Shown in pieces: positions 25,835 through 32,078 of a DNA stretch of 32,078 bases. This DNA is from Rhodothermia bacterium (lineage in GTDB: Bacteria > Bacteroidota > Rhodothermia > Rhodothermales > UBA2364). Every line of letters starts with the position of its first letter. The stretch's first letter is position 1. Both the position numbers and the translations under genes were made by a program. The stretch covers positions 1 to 32,078 of the forward strand of contig JAFLBZ010000048.1 in assembly GCA_017303715.1 (NCBI GenBank). Direction: 5' to 3'. The notes under the pieces were generated by a model. That model was not told the DNA's origin and searched no databases. It saw nothing but the letters and a program-made list of their open reading frames with translations.

Positions 25835-27202
25835 TTATCGCTTAGCGAAAGCTTCCATAAAACGTACACTGGCTTCAATGCCTTTATGGAAGCGGTCTAT
25901 GCCGTATTTTTCATTGGGCGAGTGGATGGCATCGGAATCTAAGCCAAAGCCCATGAGAACAGTATTCAGCCCTAAAATGTTTTTAAAATCTGCCACAATG
26001 GGGATAGAGCCACCCTCACGGGTGAAGACGGGCTTGCGGCCATAGACCCCTTCCATTGCCTCGCTTGCGGCTTGCATAGCGGGGTGGTGTATGTCCACCA
26101 TAGCGGCATGGCCACCGTGTAAGGCCGTGAATTTAAGTTTCATGGTAGGTGGTGTATTTTCTTCAAAGTACTTGCGCAGCATCTCGGCCACCTCGTCTGG
26201 TTGTTGGTCTGGAACCAAGCGGCAGGAGATTTTTGCACCAGCTTTGGCCGGGAGGACGGTTTTGGCTCCTTCGCCTTGATAGCCGCCCCAAATGCCATTG
26301 AGGTCTAAGGTAGGGCGTGCGGTGATGCCTTCGAGGAGGGAATAACCGGCTTCGGTTCGGGTTTCAGCCACATCAACTTCTTCTTTCCAAGCGGCCTCAT
26401 CAAAAGGTAGAGACGCAAATCCAGCACGTTCTTCATCCGAAAGGGTGCGAACGGCGTCGTAAAAGCCGGGTAAGGTGACGCGGTGGTCGGCATCATGTAG
26501 GTTGTTGATCAATCGGCACAATTCATTCAATGGGTTATGGATACCGCCGCCATAGACGCCAGAGTGTAAATCGCGATTTGGGCCAGTAAGTTCAACTTCT
26601 ACATAAGCAAGACCACGTAATCCATATGTGATGCTGGGCACATCTTCGGCAAAAAGGGAAGTATCAGAAATCACCACAATATCGGCGGCCAACTTTTCTT
26701 GGTTTGCTTCGAGGAATTGCGAAAGGTGCGCAGATCCAACTTCCTCTTCGCCTTCAATGATGAATTTGAGGTTGACAGGTAATTGTCCTTCACCTTTTAA
26801 CCATGCTTCAGCGGCTTTTACGTGCATAAACGCCTGCCCTTTGTCGTCGCAAGAGCCGCGTGCATAAATCAAACCATCTTTGATAACAGGTTCAAAAGGC
26901 GGGGAATCCCACAATTCCAACGGATCTGGCGGTTGAACGTCGTAGTGGCCATAGACCAAAACGGTCGGTAAGTTGGCATCACGGATATGCTCGGCAAAGA
27001 CCACCGGATGTCCGGGGGTTGGCATAATTTCAACGTGGGACATACCAATGCCCCGTAGGTTGCTTGCTAACCATTCAGCGGCTTTCTTTACGTCCTCGGT
27101 ATGGTTAGAGTCTGCACTCACCGAAGGGATCCGAAGCCATTCGAGAAGTTCTGAAACCTGCTGTTCTGCATGATCAGCGGCGTATTTTAAGGCTTTTTGC
27201 AT
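25835..27202 (-). CDS. M20 family dipeptidase (carnosinase-like metallopeptidase)
   Basis: A 455-aa di-zinc peptidase of MEROPS M20, closest in pattern to the CNDP/carnosinase group. Metal and catalytic residues are visible: His86 in GHYDVQPP, Asp88, bridging Asp119 in CDDKG, Glu153-Glu154 in EGEEEVGS, Asp180 in VISDTS and His427 in IHSPNEKYG. The lid/dimerisation domain (about 200-380) contains RDLHSGVYGGGIHNP. It probably hydrolyses dipeptides in the cytoplasm. There is no signal peptide. A strong terminator lies 30 bp after the stop. Confidence 0.93.
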   Translation of the reverse strand: MQKALKYAADHAEQQVSELLEWLRIPSVSADSNHTEDVKKAAEWLASNLRGIGMSHVEIMPTPGHPVVFAEHIRDANLPTVLVYGHYDVQPPDPLELWDSPPFEPVIKDGLIYARGSCDDKGQAFMHVKAAEAWLKGEGQLPVNLKFIIEGEEEVGSAHLSQFLEANQEKLAADIVVISDTSLFAEDVPSITYGLRGLAYVEVELTGPNRDLHSGVYGGGIHNPLNELCRLINNLHDADHRVTLPGFYDAVRTLSDEERAGFASLPFDEAAWKEEVDVAETRTEAGYSLLEGITARPTLDLNGIWGGYQGEGAKTVLPAKAGAKISCRLVPDQQPDEVAEMLRKYFEENTPPTMKLKFTALHGGHAAMVDIHHPAMQAASEAMEGVYGRKPVFTREGGSIPIVADFKNILGLNTVLMGFGLDSDAIHSPNEKYGIDRFHKGIEASVRFMEAFAKR

Positions 27203-27266
27203 AGTGGTTCAAGGTTTGGAATGCGAATATGTTGCCGGAAAGATACAATTAGAATGACGGTAATGT

Positions 27267-27974
27267 CTAAATTTTGGAAGCGTTTTCGGTGATTTTAAGA
27301 AGGCGCTGTACGGCATCACGGTCGGTTGCCTGCCAAGAAGTGTATTTTCCTGTTGGCGTTGTGATGGTTCTTCGGAGTGAGGCATGGAGTTCTTTTACAC
27401 CTGTTTTCTGTAAGATTTCCACTGCATTTTCCGGTGAGATTCCACCACCGGGCAAGATGCCTATCCTTCCTCGTGCGACCCGAACCAATTGGGCTAGGTT
27501 TGGGACACCTGCTAATGCGGTGTCTTTTTGCCCTGATGTCAAAATTCTGCTAAAGCCTAAAGAAACAAGGATCTCAATAGCTTCTTCCATGTTAGGGACC
27601 TCGTCGAAGGCGCGGTGGAATGTTGTTTCGATCCCTTTTGCGGCCTCTAAAAGACCTTGACAGGCGAGTGTATCTATGGTTCCATTGGGCAATAGCGCAC
27701 CAAAAACGACCCCCTCAACCCCTTCTTCGCGGCAAATGTGAAGGTCTTCTTGCATGATGGCGAATTCGTCGGGTGTATAGCAAAAGTTACCGCCTCGTGG
27801 TCGGATCAATACAAAAACAGGTAGATTCAAACGTTTCTTAACGGCACGAATCATACCAAGGCTGGGTGTGGTTCCGCCTTCGATGAGGTTCTCGCAAAGC
27901 TCAATGCGGTGAGCGCCGCCTTCTAAAGCAGCAATGGCGGACTTAAAATTTGATGTGCAAACTTCCAAGGTCAT
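27267..27974 (-). CDS. cutC: CutC family protein (copper homeostasis CutC)
   Basis: A 235-aa TIM-barrel protein of the CutC family. The signature order is clear: LEVCTSNFKSAIAALEGGAHRIELCENL, split as LEVCTSNF and AHRIELCENL, then GGTTPS, VFVLIRPRGGNF, FHRAFDEVPN, ILTSGQ, GRIGILPGGGISPENA and ELHASLR. The name derives from early copper-tolerance work in E. coli; a role in copper handling is disputed and cannot be shown here. I chose ATG at 27974 (MTLEVC). The longer reading from 28085 would run across the divergent rfbB start and lacks family sequence. Confidence 0.93.
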   Translation of the reverse strand: MTLEVCTSNFKSAIAALEGGAHRIELCENLIEGGTTPSLGMIRAVKKRLNLPVFVLIRPRGGNFCYTPDEFAIMQEDLHICREEGVEGVVFGALLPNGTIDTLACQGLLEAAKGIETTFHRAFDEVPNMEEAIEILVSLGFSRILTSGQKDTALAGVPNLAQLVRVARGRIGILPGGGISPENAVEILQKTGVKELHASLRRTITTPTGKYTSWQATDRDAVQRLLKITENASKI

Positions 27975-28065
27975 ATAATTGCGTGGTATAGGGTGTGTAT
28001 AGTGTTTGATGTTTGGTTTTATGCGACGTTGCCTTAGTTTAGAACCATTAAACAAAATATAGCAG

Positions 28066-29127
28066 ATGCATTTAACAAAAACCATATTAGTGACGGGTGG
28101 TTGCGGCTTTATAGGCTCCGCCCTTGTTCGCTGGTTAATTCAAGAAACCCCTCATCGTGTTGTCAATATAGATGCCTTAACGTATGCGGGCAATCTGGCT
28201 ACATTAGACTCGGTAGCACAATCTCCACGGTATGTTTTTGAACACGCAAATATTACCGATGCAACAGCTTTAGAACGTATTTTTACGACTTACCGCCCGG
28301 ATGCAGTGATGCACCTTGCGGCAGAAAGCCACGTAGATCGCTCGATTGATGGCCCGGCGGCGTTTATTCAAACCAATATCGTGGGTACGTATCTCTTGCT
28401 CGAAGCAGCACGTACTTTTTGGATGAAGTTGACAGAGGCCCAGAAAAACACCTTCCGGTTTCTGCATGTCTCAACAGATGAAGTGTTTGGGTCTTTGGAT
28501 ACATCCGATTTTTTTCGCGAAGATACGCCGTATCAGCCCAATTCTCCGTACGCTGCAAGCAAAGCGGGATCCGATCACTTGGTGCGTGCGTGGTTCCACA
28601 CCTATAAATTGCCGACCGTGACCACAAATTGCTCCAATAATTACGGCCCATATCAATTTCCGGAAAAACTAATTCCTATCGTCATCCTAAATGCCTTATC
28701 CGGTTCGGCGATTCCAATATATGGCAAAGGGGAAAATGTGCGGGATTGGCTTTTTGTGGAAGACCATGTTCGGGCGTTGTGGCAGGTTTTGGAAACGGGC
28801 GTCATCGGCGAAACCTATAATATTGGTGGGTGGAACGAGCAGTCTAACCTTGCGGTTGTAGAAGCCATTTGCAAGATATTAGACAAAGTCCGTCCGTCCT
28901 CAAAACCCTATGCCGACCTCATATCCTTTGTTGAAGATCGTCCGGGGCATGATTTTCGGTATGCCATGGATGCGCATAAAATTGCCCGTGAATTGGGCTG
29001 GAAACCAAAAGAAACCTTTGAATCTGGTTTACGGAAAACGGTGCTTTGGTATCTTGAAAACCAATCTTGGTGGCAGGACATTCTTTCTGGTGCTTACAAA
29101 ATGGGCAGGTTAGGACTGCGGGCATAA
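28066..29127 (+). CDS. rfbB: dTDP-glucose 4,6-dehydratase
   Basis: A 353-aa short-chain dehydrogenase/reductase enzyme that converts dTDP-glucose to dTDP-4-keto-6-deoxyglucose. The Rossmann motif GGCGFIGS lies at about 11-18, with [21 protein letters not shown], the active-site STDEVFGSL, and Tyr-x3-Lys in [29 protein letters not shown] and [11 protein letters not shown] follow. Full length. The next gene, rfbA, starts 17 bp after the stop, so they form an operon for nucleotide-sugar synthesis feeding surface polysaccharide or glycolipid. Confidence 0.97.
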   Translation: MHLTKTILVTGGCGFIGSALVRWLIQETPHRVVNIDALTYAGNLATLDSVAQSPRYVFEHANITDATALERIFTTYRPDAVMHLAAESHVDRSIDGPAAFIQTNIVGTYLLLEAARTFWMKLTEAQKNTFRFLHVSTDEVFGSLDTSDFFREDTPYQPNSPYAASKAGSDHLVRAWFHTYKLPTVTTNCSNNYGPYQFPEKLIPIVILNALSGSAIPIYGKGENVRDWLFVEDHVRALWQVLETGVIGETYNIGGWNEQSNLAVVEAICKILDKVRPSSKPYADLISFVEDRPGHDFRYAMDAHKIARELGWKPKETFESGLRKTVLWYLENQSWWQDILSGAYKMGRLGLRA

Positions 29128-29144
29128 ATTTAAACCGAATAAAC

Positions 29145-30026
29145 ATGAAAGGAATTGTTTTGGCGGGTGGTACAGGTTCTCGTTTATGGCCTGTGACCTA
29201 TGCAATCAGTAAACAACTTTTACCCGTTTACGATAAACCCATGATTTATTATCCGCTTTCTACTTTGATGTTGGCGGGTATTCGGGAGGTATTGGTGATT
29301 ACGACGCCTCACGAGGCGCCGCTTTTCCGGCATCTTTTGGGAGATGGGACGCAGTGGGGGATGAACCTGCAATACGCTGTTCAGCCAGAGCCGGAAGGAC
29401 TGGCACAAGCCTTTATCATTGGTCGAGAATTTATACAGAACCAAGCCGTCTGCCTAATCCTTGGCGACAATATTTTTTATGGCGCTGGTTTACAAGAAAA
29501 ATTGAGTAGAGCAGCAAAACTTAAAACAGGTGGCGTGGTATTTGGTTATCAAGTAAAAGACCCGCATCGGTATGGGGTGGTTTCGTTCGATAACAATGGG
29601 AAAGCAACCTATATCGAGGAAAAACCTAAACATCCACGTTCCAATCATGCGGTTACAGGGCTGTATTTTTATGACAATCAGGTTGCCGATATTGCGGCAT
29701 CACTCAAACCTTCTGCAAGGGGAGAATTGGAGATTACAGATGTAAACAATGTATATCTATCCAAGAATCAATTGGAGGTGATGCTTTTGGGACGCGGTTA
29801 CGCTTGGTTGGATACAGGAACACACGAGTCTTTACTACAAGCCGCCAATTTTGTACAGACCATAGAAGAACGACAGGGACTAAAGATTGCGTGCCCAGAA
29901 GAAATTGCTTACGAAAATGGCTGGATATCCAAAGAACATCTTATGCATTTGGCCAAGAACCTCGAAAAAAGTACTTATGGGGCCTATCTAAGGGCATTTA
30001 TCAATGCAAACTCCTACCTCCGATAG
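29145..30026 (+). CDS. rfbA: glucose-1-phosphate thymidylyltransferase
   Basis: A 293-aa nucleotidyltransferase that makes dTDP-glucose from glucose-1-phosphate and dTTP. Visible are [16 protein letters not shown] at the N-terminus, [20 protein letters not shown], the [10 protein letters not shown] metal-binding aspartate, [38 protein letters not shown] and [15 protein letters not shown]. The ATG at 29145 matches the family start; a longer open frame reaches back into rfbB. rfbC and rfbD, needed to reach dTDP-rhamnose, do not follow, because the next features are a repeat and a tRNA gene. Confidence 0.97.
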   Translation: MKGIVLAGGTGSRLWPVTYAISKQLLPVYDKPMIYYPLSTLMLAGIREVLVITTPHEAPLFRHLLGDGTQWGMNLQYAVQPEPEGLAQAFIIGREFIQNQAVCLILGDNIFYGAGLQEKLSRAAKLKTGGVVFGYQVKDPHRYGVVSFDNNGKATYIEEKPKHPRSNHAVTGLYFYDNQVADIAASLKPSARGELEITDVNNVYLSKNQLEVMLLGRGYAWLDTGTHESLLQAANFVQTIEERQGLKIACPEEIAYENGWISKEHLMHLAKNLEKSTYGAYLRAFINANSYLR

Positions 30027-30162
30027 GCTCAAGCATCGGCTTTCGACATGATCAAGCACCAGATTGAAGATGGGAATACGTCGCCCGATGGGGCTTTCCT
30101 GTTAGCTCGGAAACGGTTTTATACTAAGAGACCGTCCCTTTGGGGCTAAATTGTAGTCTAAT

Positions 30163-30198
30163 AATCTTGACAGTGCTAATAATCTTGACAGTGCTAAT
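30163..30198. repeat. 18-bp perfect tandem repeat (two copies)
   Basis: AATCTTGACAGTGCTAAT occurs twice with no spacer. Each unit contains TTGACA, the sequence of a bacterial -35 box. No matching -10 is obvious at the right distance, so promoter function is not claimed. Confidence 0.9.
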
Positions 30199-30240
30199 TT
30201 TGATCTCTCACTTTTTATTTAACCCATTACTCACGTAATT

Positions 30241-30278
30241 AAAAGAAAAAGTCAACCACACTTGTGATTGACTTTTTT
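30241..30278 (-). terminator. terminator of tRNA-Asp (bidirectional hairpin)
   Basis: On the minus strand GTCAATCACA pairs with TGTGGTTGAC (10 bp, one G-U, 2-4 nt loop), followed by TTTTTCTTTT. On the plus strand the same hairpin is followed by TTTTTT, with one C-A mismatch. It begins 20 bp downstream of the tRNA 3' end. Confidence 0.8.
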
Positions 30279-30280
30279 GT

Positions 30281-30357
30281 TGGCGATCCGGACGAGACTC
30301 GAACTCGCGACCCCATGCGTGACAGGCATGTATTCTAACCAACTGAACTACCGGACC
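30281..30357 (-). tRNA. tRNA-Asp (anticodon GTC)
   Basis: Seventy-seven nucleotides that fold as a tRNA. The acceptor GGTCCGG pairs with CCGGATC (one G-U), followed by discriminator G and an encoded CCA. The D-arm is TAGTTCAGTTGGTTAGAATA, the anticodon stem-loop is CATGC-CTGTCAC-GCATG with GTC as the anticodon, and the T-loop is TTCGAGTC. A terminator hairpin follows. The gene is single, with no tRNA partners around it. Confidence 0.97.
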
Positions 30358-30446
30358 TTTTTTCTAAGGACTGAAATATATTAATATTTGGAGTGTCTGC
30401 GCAAGTACCCTTTCAATAAAAACAACAGATCAATAAAACCTTCACA

Positions 30447-31109
30447 TTAGAAAGAGCGATAGGATACTGCTAACGTAAGAACACACATCTGTTTATAACG
30501 CGGATGTGGCCCAATGGCTGCCCCCATATATTGCCATTGTGTACCGAGGAGCGCCACTCTGTGCCCTCTGTCGGCTACGCCGTCGTCCACCAACCACTGT
30601 AGTACAAATCCTTCGACGTCATTTTGTCCATAAGCAATGTTCTCTCCAATCTCCCCCGACCATGTTCCAAATCGCTCCGCACGATTCCATACATGCCCGC
30701 TATCATGGCCTTTATGCCCGGTTGCGCCTGTTTTGCCTTGATCCCAAACGTGCTGATTGGCTGCCTTGGTGAGTCCTTGCGCCAGTGCTAAAGGGGGAAG
30801 CGGGGGCTGTGCCAAAAGTACCGATATGGCTTCTTTAACCGCCTTTGCGCCCTCGGTGGTTACAATTCGAGGCTGGTTTGGCAAACTTAAAATTGTACCG
30901 TGATAATGCGGCATCCAAGATTGAAGTTTGTGCGCATACAGCGCCGGATTTCTGCGAAGTTGATTGATTTCTGCCAAAAGCGTTGTCTCAAAGGTCGTAT
31001 TGGGCATGGTGGGCGTGGAGTATGGCCTCAGCACATTGCATTGGGCGAAAAAAAATGCCCATAAAATTGTGCTCTTACGCCATTTTATATACACATTTTT
31101 ATGTAACAT
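30447..31109 (-). CDS. CAP/SCP-domain secreted protein
   Basis: A 220-aa protein with a hydrophobic N-terminal segment (about 12-24, TILWAFFFAQC) that is probably a signal peptide; Cys24 could be lipidated, but the preceding residues do not fit a good lipobox. The CAP (cysteine-rich secretory/antigen 5/PR-1, SCP-like) domain spans about 40-215: a first helix LLAEINQLRRNPALYA, PPLPPLALAQGLTKAANQH, the central GEIGENIAYG, and VLQWLVDDGVADRGHRVALL. This WxxDDGVxxRGHR form is common in bacterial CAP proteins. Function in bacteria is unknown (adhesion, lipid binding and protease-related roles are all proposed). The start at 31109 keeps the signal peptide; a Met at about residue 35 would remove it. 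Confidence 0.85.
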   Translation of the reverse strand: MLHKNVYIKWRKSTILWAFFFAQCNVLRPYSTPTMPNTTFETTLLAEINQLRRNPALYAHKLQSWMPHYHGTILSLPNQPRIVTTEGAKAVKEAISVLLAQPPLPPLALAQGLTKAANQHVWDQGKTGATGHKGHDSGHVWNRAERFGTWSGEIGENIAYGQNDVEGFVLQWLVDDGVADRGHRVALLGTQWQYMGAAIGPHPRYKQMCVLTLAVSYRSF

Positions 31110-31256
31110 GTTTTGGGGATCAAAACAAGGTCAAAAAAACACTTAAACAAATTGTTAAGATATTGAGAAAGCCTTAAATAACTTCTATCTTCCAAGTATA
31201 AAACAAAACCAAGTCTGGTTTCTGTATAACATCTGTAAACATAAACACTTATTTAT

Positions 31257-31265
31257 AAGGGAGGA
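31257..31265 (+). promoter_or_regulatory. strong Shine-Dalgarno of BON-LysM gene
   Basis: AAGGGAGGA stands five bases before the ATG at 31271 and is the best ribosome binding site in the window. Other genes here have weak or no visible Shine-Dalgarno, as is usual in this group, so high expression is suggested. Confidence 0.7.
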
Positions 31266-31270
31266 CGCAA

Positions 31271-31633
31271 ATGTCAGTTCAAGCAAAATACCAAGAGGTA
31301 CTCGATTTGGGTGCTGCATTCCAAGCAACAGAGGGCAAAGTTGAAGAAGCCAATGGTGTTCTCAAAGTTTGGGGAACCGTTAAAACCCAAGGCCAAAAAG
31401 ACGCTCTTTGGGACAAAATTAAAGCCATTGGTGGCCAAGCACCCGGCGACATTCAGGCAGACATCAAAGTATCTGGAGAAAGCCTTTCTCACGAAGTTGT
31501 TTCCGGCGATACATTGGGTAAAATTGCCAAGACCTATTTGGGCAGTGCTGCAAAGTACAAAGAAATTGCTGAATTCAACAATATCTCGAACCCAGACCTC
31601 ATCAAAGTTGGTCAAGTGATTCGGATTCCCTAA
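31271..31633 (+). CDS. short Kbp-like BON-LysM protein
   Basis: A 120-aa protein without a signal peptide. Residues about 1-70 have the alternating pattern of a BON domain (KVEEANGVLKVWGTVKTQ, then ALWDKIKAIGG and DIQADIKVSG). Residues 74-120 are a LysM domain (HEVVSGDTLGKIAKTYLGSA, then NPDLIKVGQVIRIP). The pairing is that of E. coli Kbp (YgaU), a 149-aa cytoplasmic K+-binding protein; this one is about 30 residues shorter, mostly in the BON part. A cytoplasmic K+-sensing role is possible by analogy only, and peptidoglycan binding is unlikely without export. It has an unusually strong ribosome binding site and a strong terminator. Confidence 0.85.
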   Translation: MSVQAKYQEVLDLGAAFQATEGKVEEANGVLKVWGTVKTQGQKDALWDKIKAIGGQAPGDIQADIKVSGESLSHEVVSGDTLGKIAKTYLGSAAKYKEIAEFNNISNPDLIKVGQVIRIP

Positions 31634-31995
31634 GTTGACCAAGCGTTTGCTTTATCGCCTTCCGTGCAAGTTTCGGGAGGCATTTTTTTTGCCTCCATTT
31701 AGGGCACGGAGGTTAACCCATGTGCGTTTCGGTTTAATCAAACGTGTGTTATGGGGTTAATGATGGATGACCAATTTTATACCGCTACCAAGATCCTTAG
31801 GCGATATTCCACTTCATCAAGGCGGGCATCCCCCTGCGAAGTGGTAAGTTAGTTGAGCGTAACCGGAAAAGTGCGGTGTCTAAGCATCGTCGAAGCCAAC
31901 GTATTTAAAAATAACCCACTATAAATAAATTAAAGACTCAAATCTCTGGCACTGAACGGTTGAAATATGGTTATCTTAGCGCCAAAATTTCCGCC
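31634..31995. other. intergenic region after BON-LysM gene
   Basis: This stretch of about 360 bp holds the terminator at 31657-31690 and a second inverted repeat, CCACTTC (31809-31815) with GAAGTGG (31838-31844), enclosing a smaller GGG-CAT-CCC hairpin. The last 100 bp are AT-rich and probably contain the promoter of the gene that starts at 31996. I see no coding signal. Confidence 0.5.
31657..31690 (+). terminator. Rho-independent terminator of BON-LysM gene
   Basis: GCCTTCCG pairs with CGGGAGGC (8 bp, one G-U) around TGCAAGTTT, followed by A and eight T. It starts 24 bp after the stop codon. Confidence 0.85.
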
Positions 31996-32078
31996 ATGCC
32001 ATTGACAAAATCAGAATTTGAGACGCTAAAATCCCATCAGTTCTGCGACGACCCTGCCTGTAAAATGTACGGCCTGGT
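31996..32078 (+). CDS. 5' end of unidentified gene, cut by window edge
   Basis: An open frame begins with ATG at 31996 and is still open at the window end (27 codons). It starts MPLTKSEFETLKSHQFCDDP and has cysteines at residues 17 and 22 (C-D-D-P-A-C), then KMYGL. The CxxxxC arrangement followed by a Tyr-Gly could be half of a zinc ribbon, such as the N-terminal finger of some IS transposases or DNA-binding proteins, but 27 codons are too few to decide. No terminal inverted repeat can be recognised upstream. Confidence 0.4.
   Translation, partial: MPLTKSEFETLKSHQFCDDPACKMYGL

Larger units (their letters stand above)
30027..30446. other. intergenic region holding repeat, terminator and tRNA
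   Basis: This 420-bp region between rfbA (plus) and the CAP-domain gene (minus) holds an 18-bp tandem repeat (30163-30198), a hairpin terminator (30241-30278) and tRNA-Asp (30281-30357). The first 130 bp have small GC-rich inverted repeats (for example GCCC-GATG-GGGC near 30090) but no convincing gene. Confidence 0.6.

Noticed and set aside
30060-30160. GC-rich hairpins after rfbA as a terminator
   Set aside because: Stems are only 4-5 bp and no T run follows at the right place.
1-32078. CRISPR array, prophage, complete insertion sequence or toxin-antitoxin pair
   Set aside because: No regularly spaced repeats, phage structural genes, intact transposase with terminal repeats, or paired small toxin and antitoxin genes were seen.

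Overview
The window looks like chromosomal DNA from a member of the Bacteroidota/Rhodothermota group. The signs are a TonB-dependent receptor with an N-terminal carboxypeptidase-regulatory-like domain, DUF4783-type and DUF2490-type proteins, an S8 protease with a long insertion between its catalytic Asp and His, a KFAQ-type AarF/UbiB kinase, and mostly weak Shine-Dalgarno sequences. This assignment is inferred from protein families; no rRNA is present. Most of the window is ordinary housekeeping sequence at moderate GC, with a few disturbed or unusual spots.

Left part (1-8203): an S8 protease that stops just before its catalytic serine; aroA followed 6 bp later by a TonB-dependent receptor; an AT-rich, possibly acquired GT1 glycosyltransferase; then, on the minus strand, an ECF sigma factor overlapping its zinc-finger anti-sigma factor. 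The sigma gene is preceded by an 86-bp degenerate copy of its own 5' end. Middle-left (8204-13140), all on the minus strand: fructosamine-kinase-like protein, xseA, xseB and dxs (likely co-transcribed in part), then a small secreted PliI/PPC-like protein. Middle (13577-21270): a DUF4783-like secreted protein and a very large multi-membrane-segment sensor kinase on the plus strand, then a fatty-acid-hydroxylase-family membrane protein and mutL on the minus strand.

Right part: a DUF2490-type outer-membrane protein and an Rpn/PD-(D/E)XK nuclease on the plus strand; a minus-strand run of AarF/UbiB kinase, a flavin-binding PNPOx-like protein, an M20 dipeptidase and CutC; then rfbB-rfbA, the first two steps in reverse gene order of dTDP-deoxysugar synthesis. 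A tRNA-Asp(GTC) gene with its own hairpin terminator follows, with an 18-bp tandem repeat beside it. The window ends with a CAP/SCP-domain protein, a Kbp-like BON-LysM protein with an unusually strong ribosome binding site, and the first codons of an unidentified cysteine-containing protein.

I see no CRISPR array, prophage, complete insertion sequence or obvious defence island. The strongest oddities are the catalytically decapitated protease, the frameshifting partial duplication at the sigma factor, and the 1353-residue sensor kinase that has no response regulator beside it.
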